From assembly GCA_963722175.1 (NCBI GenBank), contig CAVRKA010000004.1:248001-312000 (forward strand): a stretch of DNA of 64,000 nucleotides. The letters run 5' to 3'. A program made the position numbers and the translations under genes. The notes below the pieces were generated by a model, which was not told the DNA's origin, searched no databases, and saw nothing but the letters and a program-made list of their open reading frames with translations. This stretch comes from WHSW01 sp963722175. Lineage in GTDB: Bacteria; Actinomycetota; Thermoleophilia; Solirubrobacterales; 70-9. Below are positions 29,261 through 38,279 of the stretch, in pieces. Each line of letters opens with the position of its first letter. Position 1 is the stretch's first letter.

Positions 29261-29947
29261 ATGCGTCGTGCGCTGATCTCCCTCGCGGTCGTCGCGACGC
29301 TGATCGGGATTCCGGCGCTGATCCTGCAGCGCTGGGTCGCCGAGACCAGGTTCGCAGCAATCGTTCTGGTGCTCGCCTGGTTCGCGATCGTCGGGATCGC
29401 GCTGGTCGCCTATACCCGGCGGCGGCCGGGCCTCCGTCTTCCGCTGCTCGGCGCGTTCGCGGTCATCCTCGCCGGAACGGTCGCCGTCGGCTACCTGACC
29501 GGCTTCCGCGACATGGTGGTCGACGAGGACGTCGTGGTGGCGGTCGCTCGGGCCTCGCCGCAGGAACGGACCGAGGCGCTCGGCGGCGCCTCGCAGCCGA
29601 CGCGCGCCGCGACGCCGGATCGCCCCGTGGAGCTCGCAACAGGCTCGTTCCAGGGCGCCGACGGCCACGCCGGAACGGGCAGCGCGACCGTCGTCGGGCC
29701 GGCCGCTGGAGAGCGCCTGCTCACCTTCACCGAGTTCGACGTCGATCCCGGCGTCGACGTCGACGTGTATCTGAGCGCCGGTTCGGAGGGAATCGGCGAC
29801 GCGGTCAAGATCGATGACCTGAAGGGAAACGTCGGCGACCAGCAGTACGAGCTGCCGGCGGACGTCGATCTGCGCCGGTACTCGAACGTGATCCTGTGGT
29901 GCAACCCGTTCACGGTCCGGATCGCGGTCGCGGAGCTCGACGTCTAG
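29261..29947 (+). CDS. Membrane protein with C-terminal DM13 domain
   Basis: A 228-residue protein with three transmembrane helices (residues ~3-20, 29-47 and 57-78) followed by an extracytoplasmic DM13 domain (~125-228: ATGSFQGADGHAGTGSATVV, LTFTEFDVDPGVDVDVYL, YSNVILWCNPFTVRIAVAEL). DM13 domains are proposed to take part in redox or electron transfer; the conserved Cys in ILWCNPF is present. ATG 29261 lies 29 bases after purL. A composite hairpin follows the gene. Confidence 0.8.
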   Translation: MRRALISLAVVATLIGIPALILQRWVAETRFAAIVLVLAWFAIVGIALVAYTRRRPGLRLPLLGAFAVILAGTVAVGYLTGFRDMVVDEDVVVAVARASPQERTEALGGASQPTRAATPDRPVELATGSFQGADGHAGTGSATVVGPAAGERLLTFTEFDVDPGVDVDVYLSAGSEGIGDAVKIDDLKGNVGDQQYELPADVDLRRYSNVILWCNPFTVRIAVAELDV

Positions 29948-29990
29948 ATCGGGTGCCTTCTGGCGACTTGCCGCGGCGCGTGATGTTTGC

Positions 29991-30025
29991 GGCCCCTGCG
30001 TGTTTCACGCTCAAGGGGCCCTTTC
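29991..30025 (+). terminator. Composite hairpin between the DM13 gene and the RTX gene
   Basis: Outer arms GGCCCCT (29991-29997) and AGGGGCC (30014-30020) enclose a second perfect stem GCGTG-TTT-CACGC (29998-30010), followed by CTTTC. It is a likely intrinsic terminator for the DM13 gene, though the T-tract is short. Because it also lies 20 bases before the next start it could be part of that gene's leader. Confidence 0.6.
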
Positions 30026-30040
30026 AACACGGAGGTTTTC

Positions 30041-30616
30041 ATGAGGTTCAGTACACGCACCATGCCGCTGATCGTCGCCGCTCTCGCGGCGCTCTCGCTG
30101 GCGGCAGTCGCCGGAGCGGCGGTGATCACGGGCACCGATCGCGCGGATCAGATCCGTGGGACCGACGAGGCCGACCAGATCTCGGCTTTGGGCGGCAACG
30201 ACTTCGTCGACGGCGAGCGCGGCGACGACGCGATCGACGGCGGAACCGGTAGTGACAAGCTCGAGGGTGGCCGCGGCGCCGACCAGTTGATCGGTCAGGC
30301 CAGTCGCGACGAGCTTCGCGGCGGACCGGGGACTGACACGTTGAACGGAGGCACCGGATCGGACAATGTCGACGGCCAGGACGGCAACGACACGCTGAAC
30401 GGCGAAGCCGGCTCCGACGACGTGCGCGACAACAAGGGCCGCGACACGTTCAACGGCGGCGCCGAAGCGGATGAGATCGATGCCCGTGACAGCGGCGGGC
30501 AGCTTCCGAGCGCGACCGCGGACACGATCACGTGTGAGGGCGGCGACGAGGTGCGGGCCGATCGCAACGACGTGATCGTCGATCCGGCCGCCTGCTCGAG
30601 CATCGAGCGCGACTAG
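30041..30616 (+). CDS. Secreted hemolysin-type calcium-binding repeat protein
   Basis: A 191-residue exported protein. Signal peptide at residues ~1-27 (MRFSTRTMPLIVAALAALSL, ending AGAA), then about six Gly/Asp nonapeptide repeats (GERGDDAIDGG, GGRGADQLIG, GGPGTDTLNGG, GQDGNDTLNGE) that form a calcium-binding beta-roll, and a short C-terminal part with two Cys. ATG 30041 has the strong Shine-Dalgarno GGAGGT five bases upstream. The function is unknown. The repeats are like those at the end of the protein at 4558-6468. Confidence 0.85.
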   Translation: MRFSTRTMPLIVAALAALSLAAVAGAAVITGTDRADQIRGTDEADQISALGGNDFVDGERGDDAIDGGTGSDKLEGGRGADQLIGQASRDELRGGPGTDTLNGGTGSDNVDGQDGNDTLNGEAGSDDVRDNKGRDTFNGGAEADEIDARDSGGQLPSATADTITCEGGDEVRADRNDVIVDPAACSSIERD

Positions 30617-30633
30617 CGCCGGCCCGTCAGGAG

Positions 30634-30665
30634 AGCGCCCGGCTGACGGCCGGGCGCTTCTTCTG
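30634..30665 (+). terminator. Intrinsic terminator after the RTX repeat gene
   Basis: AGCGCCCGGC (30634-30643), loop TGACG and GCCGGGCGCT (30649-30658) form a perfect 10-bp GC-rich stem directly followed by TTCTTCT. It ends the upstream transcription unit 17 bases after the stop codon; purF begins 126 bases further on. Confidence 0.88.
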
Positions 30666-30791
30666 GCGAGCAACGCGCGATCTCGGGAATCTTCGGCGTC
30701 GGCCGGTGGCTGAATCCGGCTTCGTTGCTAGCCTTGTCGGGTAGGCGCCCGCCTGCCTCGCCCCACGACTTCACAGGTGCCGAGAGCCCCG

Positions 30792-32261
30792 ATGAAGCCA
30801 ACTGAGCGGTTCCCCACGGACCGCGACCAGGACGGCATTGCCGATCGCGACGGACCGCGCGACGAGTGCGGTGTCTTCGGCGTGTACGCGCCCGGCCACG
30901 ATGTCGCCCGGCTCGCCTACTTCGCGCTCTACGCGCTTCAGCACCGCGGCCAGGAGTCGGCGGGGATCGCCACGTGCGAGGGCGGCCACATCACCACCCT
31001 CCGTGACACGGGGCTCGTCTCCCAGGTCTTCGACGAGGAGAAGCTGCGGGCGCTCGACGGCGACATGGCGATCGGCCACGTGCGCTACTCGACCACCGGG
31101 GGCGGCTCGTGGGAGAACTCGCAGCCGGTCTGGCGCGACGACGGCCGCGAGGTGGCGCTCGCGCACAACGGCAATCTCACCAACGCGGTCGAGCTCTACG
31201 ACGAGCTGCGCGAGCGTGGGATCAGCTTCCGTGGCACCTCGGACTCGGAGATCATCGCCGCGATGCTCTCCGTCGAGGAGGCGCGGCCGATCGAGAACGC
31301 CGTCGCCGCGGTGATGCCGCGCCTGGAGGGCGCCTACTCGACCGTGGTGATGACGAAGCGGGCCGTGGTTGCGTTCCGCGACCCCCACGGGGTCCGGCCG
31401 CTGTCGCTCGGCAAGCTCGGCAACCGCTTCTGCGTCGCCTCGGAGAGCTGCGCGTTCGACATCATCGGCGCTGACCTGATGCGCGAGGTGCAGCCGGGCG
31501 AGCTGGTGGCGCTGACCGGGGACGGGCTCGAGTGCCGCCAGATCGTGCCCGCCGACCGGCCGGCCCACTGCGTCTTCGAGCACATCTACTTCTCCCGCCC
31601 CGACTCGCGGCTCGAGGGCCGCGTGCTCCAGGAGGTGCGCGGCAGGATGGGCGAGATCCTCGCCCGCGAGGCGCCCGCCGACGCCGATCTGGTGATCTCG
31701 GTCCCCGACTCGGGCAATCCCGCCGCGAACGGGTTCGCGCGCGTCGCCGGGCTGCCCAAGGACGACGGGCTGATCAAGAACCGCTACGTCCAGCGCACCT
31801 TCATCCAGCCCGGCCAGGAGCTGCGCAAGCACGGCCTGCGGATGAAGTTCAACCCGCTCCCGGAGATCGTCTCCGGCAAGCGCATCGTCGTCGTCGACGA
31901 CTCGATCGTGCGCGGCAACACGACCCGCCAGATCATCGGCATGCTGCGCGACGCCGGTGCCGCCGAGGTGCACCTGCGGATCTCGGCCCCGCCGATCCGC
32001 TACCCGTGCCACTACGGGGTCGACATGTCGACCTCGGAGGAGATGATCGCCCACGAGCGCACGGTCGACGAGGTGGCCGCGGAGCTCGGCGCCGACTCGC
32101 TCGCCTACCTGTCGCTCGAGGGCGTCTACGAGGCGGTCGGAACACCGCGCGAGGTCCATTGCGATGCCTGCTTCACGGGCGAGTACCCGCTCGGGGACGG
32201 CGGCGAGGCGAACGGCAAGTTCGCGCTCGAGGCGCTGCCCGTGATCCAGGGCGCCGGCTGA
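30792..32261 (+). CDS. purF: Amidophosphoribosyltransferase
   Basis: PurF makes phosphoribosylamine from PRPP and glutamine, the committed first step of purine synthesis. The 489-residue product has an N-terminal propeptide of 25 residues before the nucleophile Cys26 (DECGVFGVY), as in the Bacillus-type enzyme, then the Ntn glutaminase domain (LQHRGQESAGIA, AHNGNLTN). It also has the phosphoribosyltransferase PRPP loop VVVDDSIVRGNTTRQI. ATG 30792 is chosen over upstream GTG 30777. TAGCCT near 30730 may be the -10 element, which would give a leader of about 50 bases. Confidence 0.97.
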   Translation: MKPTERFPTDRDQDGIADRDGPRDECGVFGVYAPGHDVARLAYFALYALQHRGQESAGIATCEGGHITTLRDTGLVSQVFDEEKLRALDGDMAIGHVRYSTTGGGSWENSQPVWRDDGREVALAHNGNLTNAVELYDELRERGISFRGTSDSEIIAAMLSVEEARPIENAVAAVMPRLEGAYSTVVMTKRAVVAFRDPHGVRPLSLGKLGNRFCVASESCAFDIIGADLMREVQPGELVALTGDGLECRQIVPADRPAHCVFEHIYFSRPDSRLEGRVLQEVRGRMGEILAREAPADADLVISVPDSGNPAANGFARVAGLPKDDGLIKNRYVQRTFIQPGQELRKHGLRMKFNPLPEIVSGKRIVVVDDSIVRGNTTRQIIGMLRDAGAAEVHLRISAPPIRYPCHYGVDMSTSEEMIAHERTVDEVAAELGADSLAYLSLEGVYEAVGTPREVHCDACFTGEYPLGDGGEANGKFALEALPVIQGAG

Positions 32262-32316
32262 TGGGTCGTCGCCCACGGGGCGAAAAGTCCGCCGCGCGGA
32301 CGTAGATCATCGACGC

Positions 32317-33831
32317 GTGAACGAAGCCACGCTCACCGACGCGCTGCGGCGCCATTTCGGCCATCCCGGCTTCCGCCCCGGCCAGCTCGAGGCGATCGAC
32401 GCCGCGATCGCCGGGCGCGACGTGCTGCTGGTCATGCCCACCGGGGCAGGCAAGTCGCTCGGCTACCAGTTGCCCGCGGTGCTCGACCGCAAGCTGGCGA
32501 TCGTCGTCTCGCCGCTGGTCTCGCTGATGACCGACCAGGTGGAGAACCTCGGCGGGCGGGCGGAGCTGATCAACGCCCAGCGCGATCCGGCCGACAACCG
32601 CCGGGCGCTGGAGCGCGCCGTGGCCGGCGAGGTGGAGATGCTCTACGTCGCGCCGGAGCGCTTCGCGACACCCGGGTTCGTCGACCGCCTCCGCCCGGCG
32701 GAGGTCGGGCTGTTCGTCGTCGACGAGGCCCATTGCGTCAGCCAATGGGGACACGACTTCCGTCCCGAGTACTTCCGGCTCGGCGACGTCGCCCGGGCGC
32801 TCGGCGCGCGTTCGATCTTCGCCGCGACCGCGACCGCCACCCCGCGCGTCGCCGTCGACGTCGCCCGCCGGCTGGGGCTGCGCGACCCGGTCCGGATCAC
32901 GACCGGCTTCGACCGGCCGAACCTCTCCTACGACGTGGTCAAGGTCGGCTCGGAGCGGGCCAAGCGCTCGGCGACGCTCGCGCTGCTGTCCGAGCCCGGC
33001 GCGCTGCCGGCGATCGTCTACGCGGGGACGCGCAAGAAGACCGACGAGACCGCCGCCTGGCTGCGCCGTGAGCTGGGGCAGGCCGTGCCGACCTACCACG
33101 CCGGGATGGAGCGCACTGAGCGGGCCGAGGCCCAGCGGGCGTTCATGGCCGGAGAGGCGCCCGTCGTCGTCGCCACCAACGCCTTTGGGATGGGGGTCGA
33201 CAAGGCCGACGTGCGCACGGTGCTGCACGAGGTCGTGCCCTCCTCGCTGGAGGCCTACTACCAGGAGGCGGGGCGCGGGGGCCGCGACGGGCTGCCCTCG
33301 CGCTGCGTGCTGCTGGCCGAGAACCGCGACAAGGGCCTGCACGTGTTCTTCATCAACCAGGTCGAGGACCCGGAGGCGAAGAACCACCGCTGGCGCCAGT
33401 ACCGCGAGGTCTGGGGATTCGTCGAGGGCGAGCTCTGCCGCCGCCGGGCGATCCTGCGGCACTTCGGCGACCGCGCCGAGCCAACCCCCGCCGGCCGCTG
33501 CTGCGACGTCTGCGACGGCCCGCTGGCGACGGTGGCGGCGCCCCCGCGGCCGCGCCCGGTGGCCGGCGACGCCGAGATCGCCGGGGCGATCGTCGCCGTG
33601 GTCGAGGCCGCGGCGCCGGCGGTCGGGCGGACGAAGACGGTCGAGATCCTCCGCGGGGGGCGCAGCAAGGCGCTGCTCAAGTACTCCTACGACTCGCTGC
33701 CTGGATACGGCCAGTTCGCCGACTGGCGGGCCGAGGACGTGCTCGCCGAGGTCGACGCCCTGCTCGACGCCGGGCGGCTGAGGTCGACCGGCGGCCGCTA
33801 CCCGACGCTTCGGGTGGCACGGGCCGCGTGA
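32317..33831 (+). CDS. recQ: RecQ-family ATP-dependent DNA helicase
   Basis: A 504-residue superfamily 2 helicase acting in DNA repair. Motif I MPTGAGKSLGYQLP (residues ~40-53), motif II DEAHCVSQWGHDFRPEY, motif III TATATPRVAVDV and motif VI QEAGRGGRDGLPS are all present. The zinc-binding region CRRRAILRHFGD to CCDVCDG follows. The C-terminal RQC/HRDC part is short or degenerate. It starts with GTG; TAGATC lies 8 bases before. Its stop overlaps the purN start (GTGA), so purN is translated from the same message. A small GTCCGC-CGC-GCGGAC hairpin lies at 32287-32301, between purF and recQ. Confidence 0.92.
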   Translation: MNEATLTDALRRHFGHPGFRPGQLEAIDAAIAGRDVLLVMPTGAGKSLGYQLPAVLDRKLAIVVSPLVSLMTDQVENLGGRAELINAQRDPADNRRALERAVAGEVEMLYVAPERFATPGFVDRLRPAEVGLFVVDEAHCVSQWGHDFRPEYFRLGDVARALGARSIFAATATATPRVAVDVARRLGLRDPVRITTGFDRPNLSYDVVKVGSERAKRSATLALLSEPGALPAIVYAGTRKKTDETAAWLRRELGQAVPTYHAGMERTERAEAQRAFMAGEAPVVVATNAFGMGVDKADVRTVLHEVVPSSLEAYYQEAGRGGRDGLPSRCVLLAENRDKGLHVFFINQVEDPEAKNHRWRQYREVWGFVEGELCRRRAILRHFGDRAEPTPAGRCCDVCDGPLATVAAPPRPRPVAGDAEIAGAIVAVVEAAAPAVGRTKTVEILRGGRSKALLKYSYDSLPGYGQFADWRAEDVLAEVDALLDAGRLRSTGGRYPTLRVARAA

Positions 33832-34439
33832 CCTTGAACGTCGGGGTGCTCGCCTCGGGCACCGGGACCAACCTGCAGGCGATCCTCGACCAGGTGCACG
33901 GTCACGACGGGATCGAGGTCGTCGCGGTCGGCTCCGACAAGGCGGACGCGCAGGCGCTCGAGCGGGCGCGGGCGCTCGAGATCGAGACCGGGGTCTTTCC
34001 CGGCGGCGAGCAGGGTCGCGAGGCGCGCGACCTCGCGATCGCCGACTGGCTCGAGGGTCGCGGGGTCGAGCTCGTCGTCCTCGCCGGCTACATGCAGCTC
34101 CTCTCGCCCGGGTTCGTCGAGCGCTTCGCCGGACGGGTGATCAACGTCCATCCGGCGCTGCTGCCGTCCTTCCCCGGCCTCGACGCGGTGGGGCAGGCGC
34201 TCGCCCATGGTGTGCGGATCACCGGGGTGACGGTGCACTTCGTCGACGACGGGGTCGACTCGGGGCCGATCCTGCTCCAGCGCCCGGTGCCGGTGCCGCC
34301 GAACCGCGACCGCGTCGCGCTCGAGGAGACGATCCACGCCACCGAGCACGCCCTGCTCCCCGAGGCGATCCGGCTGATCGCCGCCGGCCGCGTCTCGATC
34401 GACCCGGGCTCGCGCGTCGTCAGGATCGCGCCGGAGTGA
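33828..34439 (+). CDS. purN: Phosphoribosylglycinamide formyltransferase
   Basis: PurN transfers a formyl group from 10-formyl-THF to GAR, step 3 of purine synthesis. The 203-residue product has the N-terminal LNVGVLASGTGTNLQAIL and the active-site segments GYMQLLSPGFVERF, INVHPALLPSFPG and GVTVHFVDDGVDSGPILLQ with the catalytic Asn, His and Asp. The GTG start overlaps the recQ stop codon by four bases. Confidence 0.96.
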   Translation: MTLNVGVLASGTGTNLQAILDQVHGHDGIEVVAVGSDKADAQALERARALEIETGVFPGGEQGREARDLAIADWLEGRGVELVVLAGYMQLLSPGFVERFAGRVINVHPALLPSFPGLDAVGQALAHGVRITGVTVHFVDDGVDSGPILLQRPVPVPPNRDRVALEETIHATEHALLPEAIRLIAAGRVSIDPGSRVVRIAPE

Positions 34440-34449
34440 CCGAGCGGTC

Positions 34450-34839
34450 CTAGCGATCGGCGGCGGCGCGGCTCCGCGCTACATCGCTGAGCGCCGCCGA
34501 CGCGCCGCCGACGATCATCGCCGCGGCGAGGCCGGCCACGAGGACGCCCCAGCGCACGGGCCCAGCCCCGACGCTGGCGACTCCGTAGACGATCGTGACC
34601 AGCGCACAGAGGCCCAGTAGTCGCGCGTACAGGAGTGGAATCAGCGTTTGCCGCGCGGCCGAGATCGCGGCGAGGACCAGCGTCGCCACCCCGAACAGGA
34701 GCAAGAGCGCGTCGGGCCAGCGCAAGGCCTGCAAGCCGGTTCGCTCCGGAAACCAGCTCATCAGCACGGAGAGAGCCAGCAGGGCGCCGCCCCAGCCGAC
34801 GGCGCCTCTTCCGATGACCGATGCCTTCCGCTCGTGCAT
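34450..34839 (-). CDS. Four-helix membrane protein of unknown function
   Basis: A 129-residue hydrophobic protein with about four transmembrane segments (residues ~12-28, 42-62, 68-88 and 93-115) and a short Arg-rich cytosolic tail. It starts ATG 34839 (MHERKASVIGRGAVGWGG). No family was recognised. It converges on purN with a 10-base gap and lies downstream of the oxidoreductase gene on the same strand. Confidence 0.65.
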   Translation of the reverse strand: MHERKASVIGRGAVGWGGALLALSVLMSWFPERTGLQALRWPDALLLLFGVATLVLAAISAARQTLIPLLYARLLGLCALVTIVYGVASVGAGPVRWGVLVAGLAAAMIVGGASAALSDVARSRAAADR

Positions 34840-34882
34840 TGGGTGCCTCGCGCACGCTATCCGAGCGGCGGGGCGAGCCGCC

Positions 34883-35938
34883 TCAGCTGCCGCGGCCCTC
34901 GCCGGTGAAGCTGCTCCAGACGGTCGAGGCCGGGGCGAGCAGGTCGGAGTCGGCCGAGAGCTCGATCCGGACGATCCACTTCACCCACTGGTAACCGCGG
35001 CGGCCGGGGGCGACGAGCCGCAGCGGCGCACCGTGCTCGTGGCTGAGCGGCTCGCCGCCGACCCGGGTAGCCAGCAGCAGCTCGCGCGCGTCGTCGATCG
35101 AGAAGCTCCAGCGATAGCCGGTCTGGGAGACGACCCGGACGTGGCGGGCGTCGGCGAGCGGGCCGGCGAGCTCGATCAGCCCGCCCAGCGACGTCCCGTT
35201 CCACCGCTGGGTCGAGTAGAAGCCGCCGGTGCAGTCGAGCGTCGCGACCAGCTCGTCGTCGCCGTCGAGGTCGGCCGCCGCAAGCTCGAGGTCGCGGGCG
35301 ACCAGTCCGTTCACCGCCAGCGCCCAGTCGTCGCCGAGCGGTGCCGGATCGTCGGCGACCCAGGAGGTGGACGGGAAGGCGTTGCCGCTGAACGAGGCCG
35401 CCTCGTAGGAGCCGGTGAAGCGCCGGCGCTCGCCGGGGAGCCCGAACAGCACGTTGAGCGGCGCCTGCAGGCGCCAGGCGAGGAAGCCGGCGCCGGCGAT
35501 CGCGGCGCCCTCGAGCAGCTGGCGCCGACCCGCGAGATCGCGCCGGCGCGGGCGCTTGGCGCGGGCGACCAGGTGAACGGCGACGACGAGCCCGAGCAGA
35601 CCGCCGAGCGCGGTGTGCCAGGCGAGCACGCTGAAGCCGGCGGCGTACAGCGCCCCGGCGCTCGCCCAGACCCAGCCGGAGATCAGGGTGGCCGCGACCA
35701 GGAGCAGGGCGAGGGCGCCGGCGATCGTGCGGCGGTCCCACCGCTCGGGGCGGATCAGGCGCTGCCAGACGCGCCGCAGCTTCCAGACGAGCAGCACGGC
35801 GAGGGCGGCGCCAACGATCCCGTGGGCGGCGAACACCCAGGCGTCGCTCTCGTCGCCGGCGAACCACGTTCCCAGACCGCTGGCAAGCAGGAGCGCAACC
35901 AGGAGCGCGAGGCTCCAATCGGTGCCGCGCGCGGTCAT
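34883..35938 (-). CDS. Membrane-anchored sulfite oxidase-like molybdopterin oxidoreductase
   Basis: A 351-residue protein combining an N-terminal membrane domain and a molybdopterin domain. Residues ~10-125 hold four hydrophobic helices with His residues (FAAHGIVG, LAWHTALGGLLG, VAVHLVA) that could ligate heme as in cytochrome b561-type proteins. After a basic linker and a further hydrophobic stretch (AAIAGAGFLAWRL), the sulfite-oxidase-type domain has LDCTGGFYSTQRWNG, whose Cys is the Mo ligand, and GAPLRLVAPGRRGYQWVKWI. It resembles YedY/MsrP catalytic subunits fused to their membrane partner. Substrate is unknown. It is divergent from purH. Confidence 0.85.
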   Translation of the reverse strand: MTARGTDWSLALLVALLLASGLGTWFAGDESDAWVFAAHGIVGAALAVLLVWKLRRVWQRLIRPERWDRRTIAGALALLLVAATLISGWVWASAGALYAAGFSVLAWHTALGGLLGLVVAVHLVARAKRPRRRDLAGRRQLLEGAAIAGAGFLAWRLQAPLNVLFGLPGERRRFTGSYEAASFSGNAFPSTSWVADDPAPLGDDWALAVNGLVARDLELAAADLDGDDELVATLDCTGGFYSTQRWNGTSLGGLIELAGPLADARHVRVVSQTGYRWSFSIDDARELLLATRVGGEPLSHEHGAPLRLVAPGRRGYQWVKWIVRIELSADSDLLAPASTVWSSFTGEGRGS

Positions 35939-35966
35939 CTCGTCACCGATTGTAGGCTCCGGTCAG

Positions 35967-37595
35967 ATGAGCATCGAAGCGGCGATCACGGAGGAGGGCG
36001 GCGCGCCCCCCGGGGGGATCCCGGTTCGGGTCCGCCGGGCGCTGATCTCGGTCTCCGACAAGGCGGGGGTCGTCGACTTCGCCCGCGGCCTCAGCGAGCT
36101 GGGGGTCGAGATCCTCTCCACGGGCGGCACGGCCGAGGCGATCCGAGCGGCCGGGATCGAGGTCACCGACGTCGCCGAGTTCACCGGCTCGCCCGAGATC
36201 CTCGACGGCCGCGTCAAGACCCTTCATCCGCGGCTGCACGCGGCCCTGCTCGCCCGCCGCGACGATTCCGAGCACATGGCGACGCTGGAGGCCGAGGGGA
36301 TCGAGCCGATCGACCTCGTCTGCGTCAACCTCTACCCGTTCGAGCGCACGATCGAGAAGCCGGGCGTCACCGAGCGCGAGGCGGTCGAGAACATCGACAT
36401 CGGCGGCCCGACGATGATCCGCGCGGCGGCCAAGAACCACAACGGGGTCGCGGTCGTGGTCGAGGCGGAGGCCTACGACGCGGTGCTCGAGGAGCTGCGC
36501 GAGAGCGGCGGCGAGATCACGACCGAGACCCGCCAGTGGCTGGCCAACGAGGCGTTCGCGCACACCGCCTCCTACGACGCTGCGATCTCGCGCTGGTTCG
36601 GGCTCCGCTACGAGGCCTTCCCCGAGCACTGGGTGATGCCGCACGAGAAGTTCATGGAGCTGCCCTACGGCGAGAACCCGCACCAGAAGGCGGCGCTCTA
36701 CATCGAGACCGGAGCGCGCTCGCACGTGCTCTCCGGGCTCGCCAAGCAGCACGGCAAGCCGCTCTCGTTCAACAACCTGCTCGATCTCGACTCCGCCCGC
36801 AAGTTGCTGGACGAGTTCGAGCTGCCGGCCTGCGTGATCGTCAAGCACAACAACCCGTGCGGGACGGCGGTGGGCGAGACGGTCAACGAGGCCTACGAGA
36901 AGGCGTTCGCCTGCGATCCGCTGTCGGCATTCGGCGGGGTGATCGTCTTCAACCGGCCGGTCGACGAAGCGCTCGCTCAGCGCCTCCATCAGCAGTTCAT
37001 CGAGGTGCTCCTGGCGCCGGGGTTCGAGGAGGGCGCGATCGAGGTGCTGGCCCAGAAGGAGTCGGTGCGGATCCTCGAGCTCGAACCCGGCGAGTCGCTC
37101 GACTACGCGCCGCGCGAGCGCGACGTGAAGCGGGTGCGCGGCGGGCTCCTGGTCCAGGAGCCGGACCGCCTCGACGCGGACCGCGCGTCGATGACCGTGC
37201 CGACGGCCCGGGAGCCGAGCGAGGAGGAGTGGGAGGACCTGATCTTCTCGTGGACGGTGTGCCGCCACGTGCGCTCGAACGCGATCGTGTTCGCCAAGGG
37301 CGGGGCGACGATCGGGATCGGCGCGGGGCAGATGAGCCGCGTCGACTCCGTCCGGATCGCGATCGACAAGGCGCGCGAGGCGTTCGGCGATCAAGGGGCC
37401 GGGAAGCTGGCCGGGTCGGCGGTCGCCTCCGACGCGTTCTATCCGTTCGCCGACGGGCCCGAGGCGGCGATCGCCGCCGGCGCGACGGCGCTGATCCAGC
37501 CCGGCGGCTCGAAGCGCGACGGCGAGGTGATCGCCGCCTGCGACGCGGCGGGAGCGGCGATGGTCTTCACCGGCCGCCGCCACTTCCGCCACTGA
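35967..37595 (+). CDS. purH: Bifunctional AICAR formyltransferase / IMP cyclohydrolase
   Basis: PurH performs the last two steps of IMP synthesis. The 542-residue product has the N-terminal IMP cyclohydrolase domain (RRALISVSDKAGVVDFA, GGTAEAIRAAGIEV, KTLHPRLHAALLARR, NIDIGGPTMIRAAAKN) and the C-terminal AICAR transformylase (ENPHQKAALY, KHNNPCGTAVG, GAGQMSRVDSVRIA, SDAFYPFADG). ATG 35967 is fixed by TAGGCT (35953-35958) 8 bases upstream and by homology starting soon after. The stop overlaps the phzF-like start by one base (TGATG). Confidence 0.97.
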   Translation: MSIEAAITEEGGAPPGGIPVRVRRALISVSDKAGVVDFARGLSELGVEILSTGGTAEAIRAAGIEVTDVAEFTGSPEILDGRVKTLHPRLHAALLARRDDSEHMATLEAEGIEPIDLVCVNLYPFERTIEKPGVTEREAVENIDIGGPTMIRAAAKNHNGVAVVVEAEAYDAVLEELRESGGEITTETRQWLANEAFAHTASYDAAISRWFGLRYEAFPEHWVMPHEKFMELPYGENPHQKAALYIETGARSHVLSGLAKQHGKPLSFNNLLDLDSARKLLDEFELPACVIVKHNNPCGTAVGETVNEAYEKAFACDPLSAFGGVIVFNRPVDEALAQRLHQQFIEVLLAPGFEEGAIEVLAQKESVRILELEPGESLDYAPRERDVKRVRGGLLVQEPDRLDADRASMTVPTAREPSEEEWEDLIFSWTVCRHVRSNAIVFAKGGATIGIGAGQMSRVDSVRIAIDKAREAFGDQGAGKLAGSAVASDAFYPFADGPEAAIAAGATALIQPGGSKRDGEVIAACDAAGAAMVFTGRRHFRH

Positions 37596-38278
37596 TGGCG
37601 AAGCTCGACGTCCTGCGGGTCTTCTGCGCCGAGGACGGCGGCGGCGGCAACCCGCTCGGGGTGTTTCTTGACGGCCCCGCGGTGCCGGCGGAACGGCGGC
37701 AGGCGATCGCGCACGAGCTCGGCTTCGCGGAGACCGTGTTCGTCGACGACGCGGAGCGTGGTGCGGTGCGCATCTTCACCCCCGGGATGGAGCTGCCGTT
37801 CGCCGGTCATCCGTCGGTTGGCACCGCGTGGCTGCTGCGCGAGCGAGGCGTGGAGCCCGCCGCGCTGCGGCCGCCGGCCGGGGAGGTCCCGGTCCGCTTC
37901 GACGGCGAACTGACCGGCGTCGCCGCCGACCCCGACTGGGGCCCGCCGTTCGAGTTCGTCGACGTCGGATCGCCGACCGAGGTCGAGGAGCTCGACGGGC
38001 GGCCCGGCGGCTACGGCAACGTCGGCGTCTGGGCGTGGATCGACGAGGAGCGGGGAGTGATCCGGGAGCGGGTCTTCGCTCCGGAGGCGGGCGTGCCGGA
38101 GGACGAGGCCACGGGCTCGGCGGCGCTGAGGTTGTGCGCGCTGCTCGGGCGAGAGCTCGAGATCCGCCAGGGGCGCGGCTCGCTGATCTTCGCCCGGCCG
38201 CTCGACGACGGCCGCGCCGAGATCAGCGGGCACGTCGCGCTCGACGAGGATCGGGAGTACCCGGTGGGCGACGACTGA
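37595..38278 (+). CDS. PhzF-family isomerase/epimerase-like protein
   Basis: A 227-residue member of the PhzF / diaminopimelate-epimerase fold family. Conserved features are VFCAEDGGGGNPLGVF, the active-site Glu in GFAETVFV, FAGHPSVGTA, and the C-terminal EDEATGSAALRL. It is shorter than most PhzF proteins (260-300), mainly in the second lobe. Family members isomerise varied substrates, so the reaction is unknown. It is coupled to purH by a one-base overlap. It converges on the DUF2510 gene with a single base between the stop codons. Confidence 0.88.
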   Translation: MAKLDVLRVFCAEDGGGGNPLGVFLDGPAVPAERRQAIAHELGFAETVFVDDAERGAVRIFTPGMELPFAGHPSVGTAWLLRERGVEPAALRPPAGEVPVRFDGELTGVAADPDWGPPFEFVDVGSPTEVEELDGRPGGYGNVGVWAWIDEERGVIRERVFAPEAGVPEDEATGSAALRLCALLGRELEIRQGRGSLIFARPLDDGRAEISGHVALDEDREYPVGDD

Positions 38279-38279
38279 G

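Noticed and set aside
34595..38278. A 1,227-codon open frame spanning several genes
   Set aside because: Only its last 227 codons (PhzF-like protein) show family features. The rest is an open shadow of the oxidoreductase and purH genes, common in GC-rich DNA.
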